From positions 1 to 44,600 of the forward strand of contig JAABSV010000033.1 in the NCBI GenBank assembly GCA_011390165.1: a DNA stretch of 44,600 nucleotides. The letters run 5' to 3'. The stretch comes from Desulfobulbaceae bacterium (lineage in GTDB: Bacteria > Desulfobacterota > Desulfobulbia > Desulfobulbales > Desulfocapsaceae). Made by a program: the position numbers and the translations under genes. Below are positions 39,333 to 44,600 of this stretch, piece after piece. How positions within the stretch are numbered: the stretch's first letter is position 1; each line of letters starts with the position of its first letter. The notes under the pieces are model-generated. The model made no database searches and was not told the DNA's origin. It saw nothing but the letters and a program-made list of their open reading frames with translations.

Positions 39333-41291
39333 TCAGTAGGCAAGATGGCCAAGGGACTTCATGATCAGGGCAAAGCCCATGGCGAACATTCCGGCGAGGC
39401 CCATGCCGCAGGAGAAGCCGGCAAGCAGCACCGGCGCGTACTGCCGCCACATCGGGCCATATTTCTTCAGAAAGAAATACCTCCCCAAGAGGGCGCCAAC
39501 CACCTCCAGGACCAGTCCGTGCGGGGTGGACTGGCCCAGCCCTCGCACCACCCCGTAGATGAGCAGCACCGGCAGCCCGAACAGGCTGAGGACCATGTAG
39601 AGCAGCAGGCCGAAACCGAGGCCGGAAAAGACCGTCCCGCCGCTCAGGGCCTGGTAGAACATCGAGTTGCCCTCCAGGGTGGAGGTCTGCATCAGGAGGG
39701 TGTTGAGGGCCTGGAGGTGCCAGAGCTCCTGGGCAAAAGGGTAGCTGGCCGAGGGGATGGGGGCGAGTCGCCAGATAAACTGGGAAAAGAGCAGGCTGGC
39801 CACCATCACCACCGGGAAGACCAGCAGCTCCGCCTTGATGATCCCCCTGAGCGATGTACCGGTCAGTTCGATCTGGCGGAACTGGACGGTGGCCTCGCCG
39901 TAGTTGTGCATGGGGATCGGCGCGTACCAGATTTCGATTCCCTGGTAGCCGAAGAAGCGGGCCCCGGCGATAAAACTTGCCTCCCGGACCAGGGGCAGGC
40001 TGACGAACTGGCCGGCGATTCCCTCCATTCGGGCGGTGATGTAGGAGATGATCGGCGTGTAAATAAAGCCGTAGGCGAGGAAGAACAGCCAGGGGAAGGA
40101 GGGGACCAGCCAGACGCAGAGGGCGACGTAGGCGAGGGTGGAGAAGATGTAGATGGCGATGGCAATCCAGAAGTTGAAGTCGCCCCGGCCCGGCGGGGGG
40201 TGGAAGAGGTCGTGCAGGGTGCCCCGCTGTTCGTCTTTGCCCCGGAAGGAGCGGACCACCGACCACACCCCGATCAGGCCGATGGCCAGGCCGAGGCCAA
40301 TGCCGAAACTCATGTAGAAATCGAAATTGTTGGCAAAGACCGTCTCCACCGTCTCCATGCCGGGGTGCCAGCGGTGGAGGATGCCGGCGGAGTAGAGCAG
40401 CGGGTTGAGGATGATGGTGATGATCAGGCCGACCAGGCCGCCGATCACCGCCCAGAAGGGGAGGACCATGCCGACAAAGAGCAGGCCGAGGTCGAGTTGC
40501 AGGCCGGTGGCGACGGCCGGGAGGATGTTTTCGGTGTAGCCGGTCAGCTCGATCCAGGGAATGGGGATCAGGCGTATCTGTTCGGTAAAGATCAGTCCGG
40601 AGAGGATTGGCAGAACCACATAGAAAAAACCGAAGACGAGGCCGACGACGCCGCCGATGGAGAAGACCCGCCACTTCCAGCTGTTCTCTTTCTCCTCTGT
40701 CGACTCGGCCAGGGCCATGGTGCCGAGGGCGGCCACCGGGGCCATGGGGAAGGGGAGTTTCTCCACATCGGAGGTGATGCGGTAGAGGGCGTAGCCAAGG
40801 CCGAAATGGTCGATGCGCTGGATGATCTGTGAGCCCACCAGGAGGAGGATGGGGATGAGCCAGTCACGGTGGTAGAAGCTCCGCTCGATCATCGATTGGG
40901 AGTCGGGGCCGGGGGCGATCCAACTGGGGATGAACTCGGTCACCCCGAGCATCCGGGCGGCATCGGACTGGACCAGGTACTGGTTCCAGAGCAGACCGGA
41001 AAAAGGCGAGGCCAGTGCCGCCCCAGCCATGTAGTAGAGGAGGAAGATCTCCTGCTGCTTGAGATCGGAGTGGGCCCGTTTGGCAATTTCGGCAAAGAGA
41101 ATGATGGTCACCCAGCGGGCCGCCGGACCGATCCCCTGGCCGATTACCAGCTGCAGATACATCGAACCCGGCATCATCAGAAAGCCGATGAAGATCGCCC
41201 CGATGATCGTCTTCCAGTCAAAGCCCTCGGCAAACTCCTTCGGCGGCTTGAGCAGGTCCCGGTATTCCTGGAGTTCCTTGTCATCGTACAT
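39333..41291 (-). CDS. Large polytopic membrane protein, OPT-like (DUF6784/DUF6785-type)
   Basis: This 652-residue integral membrane protein has about 14-16 hydrophobic spans. It starts MYDDKELQEYRDLLKPPKEF, then 'WKTIIGAIFIGFLMMPGSMY' and 'LQLVIGQGIGPAARWVTIIL'. Aromatic loops ('GIEIWYAPIPMHNYGEATVQ') and 'STPHGLVLEVVGALLGRYF' lie towards the C-terminus. The layout recalls the oligopeptide transporter (OPT) superfamily and the related large DUF6784/DUF6785 families found near ABC-type permeases in Planctomycetes and Desulfobacterota. It follows the other large membrane protein by 37 bp on the same strand. Substrate transport or assembly of an envelope complex is inference; no energy-coupling motif is obvious. 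Confidence 0.65.
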   Translation of the reverse strand: MYDDKELQEYRDLLKPPKEFAEGFDWKTIIGAIFIGFLMMPGSMYLQLVIGQGIGPAARWVTIILFAEIAKRAHSDLKQQEIFLLYYMAGAALASPFSGLLWNQYLVQSDAARMLGVTEFIPSWIAPGPDSQSMIERSFYHRDWLIPILLLVGSQIIQRIDHFGLGYALYRITSDVEKLPFPMAPVAALGTMALAESTEEKENSWKWRVFSIGGVVGLVFGFFYVVLPILSGLIFTEQIRLIPIPWIELTGYTENILPAVATGLQLDLGLLFVGMVLPFWAVIGGLVGLIITIILNPLLYSAGILHRWHPGMETVETVFANNFDFYMSFGIGLGLAIGLIGVWSVVRSFRGKDEQRGTLHDLFHPPPGRGDFNFWIAIAIYIFSTLAYVALCVWLVPSFPWLFFLAYGFIYTPIISYITARMEGIAGQFVSLPLVREASFIAGARFFGYQGIEIWYAPIPMHNYGEATVQFRQIELTGTSLRGIIKAELLVFPVVMVASLLFSQFIWRLAPIPSASYPFAQELWHLQALNTLLMQTSTLEGNSMFYQALSGGTVFSGLGFGLLLYMVLSLFGLPVLLIYGVVRGLGQSTPHGLVLEVVGALLGRYFFLKKYGPMWRQYAPVLLAGFSCGMGLAGMFAMGFALIMKSLGHLAY

Positions 41292-41328
41292 GGTCGCAAG
41301 CCCTGGCAGAAAAAAGATCCGGGTCCGG

Positions 41329-43329
41329 CTAATCGGGGAGGACCTGGTAGCTCACCCCGGTGAACAATCCGAGGAGGGCCCAGCCGCCGCCCATGAGAAA
41401 GTCGCCGATAATCAGGCCGATAAAAAAGTATTGCAGCCGCCGCAGCAGGGCGACGCCGCCATAGCGCATGCAGAGGGCGTTACAGGCCCAGCCGAGGAAA
41501 AAGCTCAGCCAGAGGATCCGCATTGCCGAACTGTAGGCGGTGAGGTAGCCGATGGGGTGGATCGGCCACCAGTAGAAGCGGTGGTAGCAGACCACCAGCA
41601 GGGCCATCAGCACCGCCCCCGCCAGGGCAAAAGTGTAGACCCAGCTACCGGTGGCGGTGTCGAGGGCCACCAGCCGGTAGATGTTCTCGTACACCCCGGT
41701 GGTGGTCCGGGTGGCCCACTCCAACTCCAGTTCGCGGATTCCGAAGCGGTAACAGAGGACCATCATGGCCAGGATCGAACTGGTCATCGCCGCGACGATG
41801 GTCGCCGCCAGGCCGGCAAAGAGGAGGAGACCGGGATGGCGGCCGTGCTGGACATGGCGGGCGTGGAGCAAGGAGGGGAAGAGCGACTCGCGCAGGTCGA
41901 CGAAGAGCATTTTCTGGCTCATGCCGGCCAACAGGGCGCCCACCCCGGTAAAGGCCTTGCTGCCGAAGAGGGCGATCAGCCCGTCGGTGGGGGCGGCGGT
42001 GAGGGTGAAATAGGCCAGCCCCCCCTGGCAGATGATCCGGGTGGCGACGATCATGATCATGAAGAAGGCGGCGACCAACAGGGTGGCGGTGAGCGGCGCC
42101 ATCCCCAGCCGCACGTACCATAAAACGATCAGCAGCAGCCCGATCACCGCCCCCCAGAAGGAGATGCGGACATCAAACCATTCGCTTTTTTCGGCCGACG
42201 GTGGGCTGAGCAGAAAGGATTGCCGGCAGACGTCGCGGAGGTGGAAGCGGGCCAGCCAGACCAGAAAGAAAAAGAAGACCCCGTAGGCGCCAAGCATCTG
42301 CATCTCTTCCGGACGGGTGACGGTGGGGCCGAAGGTAATCCCCAGTTCGCTCGCCGGGATGGCGTAGCCGAACAGATTGAGCACTCCGTAGAGCAGGCTG
42401 CCGGCCAGAAAGAAGAGCCAGAAGGAGAAGGAGATCTGTCGCGAGGTGAGAAAGGCAAAACCGATAAAAGCCGGGTAGATATGTAGTTTCAGCTTGTCAA
42501 AGCCGCTGAACAGGCCGCTCTCCGGGAAGTAGGGACCGGCGAGGAAGAGGGTGGGAATGGCCGGAATCGAGGGGTAGTAGAGGTTGAGACCGTTCACCAG
42601 GTGGAGAAAGAGCGGGATGGAGAGGCCGGTGAGAAGAAAGCGGTCGGTAAGGAAGCTGCCGGTCTCGCCGCGGTTGACCGCCTCGCTGATCATCAGCGGC
42701 ACCTTGAGAAGGGGGAAGTTCATCCGCTCGTTGTGGATCCACTGGCGGGAGATGATGTTGATCAGAAAGAGCATCACCAGATAGCAGAGAAGGAGGAAGC
42801 CCCCCCAGAGGAGGAGGGGGGCTAGCCAGGCTGCCCAGGGGATGGCGGCCGCCACCTCCAGCCAGCCCATCTCGCGGCCGCCGGGCAGGCCGTTATAGAG
42901 CAGTTCCACCGCCGTCCGGTCGCTCGGGGTGAGGGCGGGTGGGATCAGCGGGTGGAGCACCTCCCGCCAGCGGTTGCCGGCGGTGGCAAAGTGGATCGGC
43001 GCGGTGAGATTGATCAGGAAGGTGCGGGCCAGGCCGGTGTAGGCGATACCGGAGGCGACCACCATCTCCAGCCAGACCACCAGCAGCTCGGCACCGCTCA
43101 GCAGCAGTCTGGCCCGGAAGAGGCGGGCCACGAGGGCCACTGCCACCGCCAGGAAGAGAAAGATGACGAAGGGGGCGAGGGGAAAGTGGCCGCCCCCCAA
43201 GGGGGTGGCCCGCAGGAAGATGTTGTTGTAGGGGGTGAGCAGGCAGATGAGCACGGCCAGCAGCAGGCCGAGGAGGACCGCCCGGGGGCGGATGGGCCGG
43301 CCGGGGCCGGTGCTGGCAGGGGCGCTCAT
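41329..43329 (-). CDS. Large polytopic membrane protein, DUF6785-like
   Basis: The 666-residue product starts at ATG 43329 (MSAPASTGPGRPIRPRAVLL), whose ATGA overlaps the stop of the FtsX-type permease. It has about 14 hydrophobic spans, including 'AVLLGLLLAVLICLLTPYNN' and 'FLRATPLGGGHFPLAPFVIF'. A large polar loop holds 'HNERMNFPLLKVPLMISEAV', and later 'YLTAYSSAMRILWLSFFLGW' and 'LRRLQYFFIGLIIGDFLMGG' appear. The 'PLLKVPLMI' and 'GDFLMGG' segments are shared by the DUF6785-type OPT-like proteins I know. Together with its neighbour it probably forms one complex. The translational coupling to the permease argues for a joint function in export, uptake or envelope assembly. Confidence 0.65.
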   Translation of the reverse strand: MSAPASTGPGRPIRPRAVLLGLLLAVLICLLTPYNNIFLRATPLGGGHFPLAPFVIFLFLAVAVALVARLFRARLLLSGAELLVVWLEMVVASGIAYTGLARTFLINLTAPIHFATAGNRWREVLHPLIPPALTPSDRTAVELLYNGLPGGREMGWLEVAAAIPWAAWLAPLLLWGGFLLLCYLVMLFLINIISRQWIHNERMNFPLLKVPLMISEAVNRGETGSFLTDRFLLTGLSIPLFLHLVNGLNLYYPSIPAIPTLFLAGPYFPESGLFSGFDKLKLHIYPAFIGFAFLTSRQISFSFWLFFLAGSLLYGVLNLFGYAIPASELGITFGPTVTRPEEMQMLGAYGVFFFFLVWLARFHLRDVCRQSFLLSPPSAEKSEWFDVRISFWGAVIGLLLIVLWYVRLGMAPLTATLLVAAFFMIMIVATRIICQGGLAYFTLTAAPTDGLIALFGSKAFTGVGALLAGMSQKMLFVDLRESLFPSLLHARHVQHGRHPGLLLFAGLAATIVAAMTSSILAMMVLCYRFGIRELELEWATRTTTGVYENIYRLVALDTATGSWVYTFALAGAVLMALLVVCYHRFYWWPIHPIGYLTAYSSAMRILWLSFFLGWACNALCMRYGGVALLRRLQYFFIGLIIGDFLMGGGWALLGLFTGVSYQVLPD

Positions 43330-44600
43330 TTCAGGCCCCCGCCGAGAGCGGCGGTGGTGCCGCCGGTGTCGGCGGCCAGGCGCTGAACAAAGTCCTGCTG
43401 CAGGGCGGTGTGCCCCTTCTCGTCCAGGGAGCGCCAGATCAGCAGCTGTTTGCGCAGTTCGTGCAGGAAGGTGGTGTTGATCCGCTGCCACATCCCCGCC
43501 TCTCCCGCCTCGCGTTGCAGGCTGAGGTGGATCTCCAGGAACTCGTTGCCTTCCCTGGCCGGGGAAAAATGGATATCGACGGTCTGCATGATCCCGAAAT
43601 CAAAGGGGGCCAGCCACACCCTGGTGCGCAGGTGGAGGCAGCGGAGGTCGTGCGGGGTGGTCGATTCGGCCACCATGCCGATGATCTCTTCCCGGGTGCT
43701 GCAGCTGAAGACCACCTCCACCGGGCCGGTGGAGAAGATGCCGTGGGAGATATCCTGGTGGCTGGCCAGATAGTTGTGGAGAAAGCCGCCGATACTGCCG
43801 TGTTCGCGGAATTTCATCAGAAAGGGGAGGGTGACCATGATCCGGTTCCCTTGCGGCGGCGGCAGGGCGAAGGTGCGGTTGACGTCGGGCATGGCGATCC
43901 GGGCGGCGACCCGGGCCGGATAGAGCACCGAGAGGAGGACCACCCCGACCACCAGGAGCATGGCGGCCACCCCGGCGGTGGAGGAGTAGTTGACGGTTAT
44001 CCCGGCCCAGAGCGGGGTATCGGCCAGCAGGGCGGCGGAGACCTGGGCCACCAGGTAGCCGAGCACCGCCGACACCACCCCCAGGGCGAGGGCCTCGGCG
44101 ACAAAGAGAAAGCTGACGTGCGAGGGGGCCAGACCCACCGAGGTGTAGACGGCGATCTCCCCTTTTCGCTCGTAGACCGAGCTGATCATGGTGTTGAGGA
44201 CGATGAGCACCGAGATGAGCAGGGGGATGATGATATTGGGGACGCCGCTGTAGCTGCTGGTGTCGCTGAGGTTGTAGAGCCACACGCCGTCCCTCTCGCC
44301 GGTGAAGATGGCCAGACTGAAGCGGTCACTGAGCTGGCCGGCGAGGGTGGCGATGTCGGCGCCCTCGCCGACGCCGAGGGCGATCCCTTTCAACTTGCCG
44401 CCGGCGGCGAGAAGGGTGCGGGCCGGAATGATCGCCGTCTGCCCGGCCGGAACGTGGTTGGAGCGCCCCTGGAAGGAGAGGAGGTCGGCCCCAGCCTCCA
44501 GGGCTTCCATCTCCTCCTCACTCCGTTCGCTGCCGGCCTCCTCCGGGAAGATCACCGGGGTGAGCGGCTCTCCGTCCAGATCGACGGTCTTTTCGAGCGT
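43326..44600 (-). CDS. FtsX/MacB-type ABC permease with long C-terminal domain (5' end beyond the window)
   Basis: The frame is open to the window edge (44600), so the N-terminus is missing. The visible 424 residues start in an extracytoplasmic domain ('GADIATLAGQLSDRFSLAIF'). The FtsX domain follows: TM 'IIPLLISVLIVLNTMISSVY', then the signature 'ERKGEIAVYTSVGLAPSHVS', TM 'FLFVAEALALGVVSAVLGYL' and TM 'AMLLVVGVVLLSVLYPARVA'. A further region of about 180 residues comes after the last span ('NRIMVTLPFLMKFREHGSIG', 'PVEVVFSCSTREEIIGMVAE', 'FDFGIMQTVDIHFSPAREGN'). This extra domain is not part of ordinary MacB/LolC permeases. The ATPase partner would be expected upstream, outside the window. 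Its stop overlaps the start of the OPT-like gene. Confidence 0.8.
   Translation of the reverse strand, partial: TLEKTVDLDGEPLTPVIFPEEAGSERSEEEMEALEAGADLLSFQGRSNHVPAGQTAIIPARTLLAAGGKLKGIALGVGEGADIATLAGQLSDRFSLAIFTGERDGVWLYNLSDTSSYSGVPNIIIPLLISVLIVLNTMISSVYERKGEIAVYTSVGLAPSHVSFLFVAEALALGVVSAVLGYLVAQVSAALLADTPLWAGITVNYSSTAGVAAMLLVVGVVLLSVLYPARVAARIAMPDVNRTFALPPPQGNRIMVTLPFLMKFREHGSIGGFLHNYLASHQDISHGIFSTGPVEVVFSCSTREEIIGMVAESTTPHDLRCLHLRTRVWLAPFDFGIMQTVDIHFSPAREGNEFLEIHLSLQREAGEAGMWQRINTTFLHELRKQLLIWRSLDEKGHTALQQDFVQRLAADTGGTTAALGGGLK

Noticed and set aside
39105..40832. A 575-residue open frame on the plus strand opposite the OPT-like protein
   Set aside because: Highly repetitive Glu/Gly/Asp composition produced by the antisense of hydrophobic codons; no motif or start site.

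Overview
The window is GC-rich, gene-dense bacterial DNA with Gram-negative features: signal peptides, a lipoprotein, TatC, periplasmic binding and sensor proteins, and a lytic transglycosylase. The mix suggests a strictly or facultatively anaerobic Desulfobacterota-type organism (Desulfobulbales or a relative). It includes paired NifX/NifB-like proteins, a DHH-CBS-tRNA nucleotidyltransferase fusion, a molybdopterin oxidoreductase with FdhD and MobB, a two-CW-type HTH regulator and FmdB-type zinc ribbons. The taxonomic placement is inference only. I found no rRNA, no convincing tRNA, no CRISPR array, no transposase and no phage genes.

Layout. 1-5.96 kb (mostly plus): two NifX/NifB-like proteins, a DUF2058 protein, a minus-strand exported protein, an SF2 helicase, and TypA/BipA followed by two tiny membrane-type ORFs. 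5.9-11.1 kb (minus): Nudix, HAD nucleotidase-like and NrfJ/OB-fold exported protein in one overlapping cluster. A 532-bp spacer carrying a structured repeat follows, then an SGNH hydrolase overlapping glycogen debranching enzyme GlgX. 11.2-18.4 kb (plus): a DUF1566 protein with a terminator, a large SLT transglycosylase, a response-regulator pseudogene, a fatty-acid:CoA-ligase-like enzyme and a molybdopterin oxidoreductase. 18.4-23.2 kb (minus): rpsU with a good promoter, then xerD, the DHH/CBS/CCA fusion and an M50 site-2-type protease. 23.7-25.5 kb: D-Ala-D-Ala ligase converging on FdhD.

25.8-31.6 kb (plus): a periplasmic ligand-binding protein, a Cache/GAF histidine kinase and a NarL-type regulator form one operon that probably acts as a three-part sensor. 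A 640-bp repeat-rich spacer follows, holding tandem hairpin repeats and the second copy of the structured element, and then mobB. 31.7-36.4 kb: degenerate 43-bp repeats, serS (minus), tatC and an FtsB/DivIC-like gene (plus), FmdB-like zinc ribbon and two-CW HTH regulator (minus), and a lipoprotein (plus). 36.4-44.6 kb: a variant family-4-type uracil-DNA glycosylase (plus), then a minus-strand block running off the right edge. That block holds an FtsX-type permease, two large OPT-like polytopic membrane proteins, an exported protein, an uncharacterised protein and a PqqD-like protein.

The two most interesting items are these. First, a dispersed element of about 175 bp (8034-8214 and 30408-30580) whose two copies differ by compensatory changes in several stems, which points to selection on a fold. 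Second, the uncharacterised FtsX/OPT-like/exported/PqqD-like cluster at 37.3-44.6 kb. The molybdoenzyme, FdhD and MobB are scattered but are all consistent with molybdopterin enzyme maturation.
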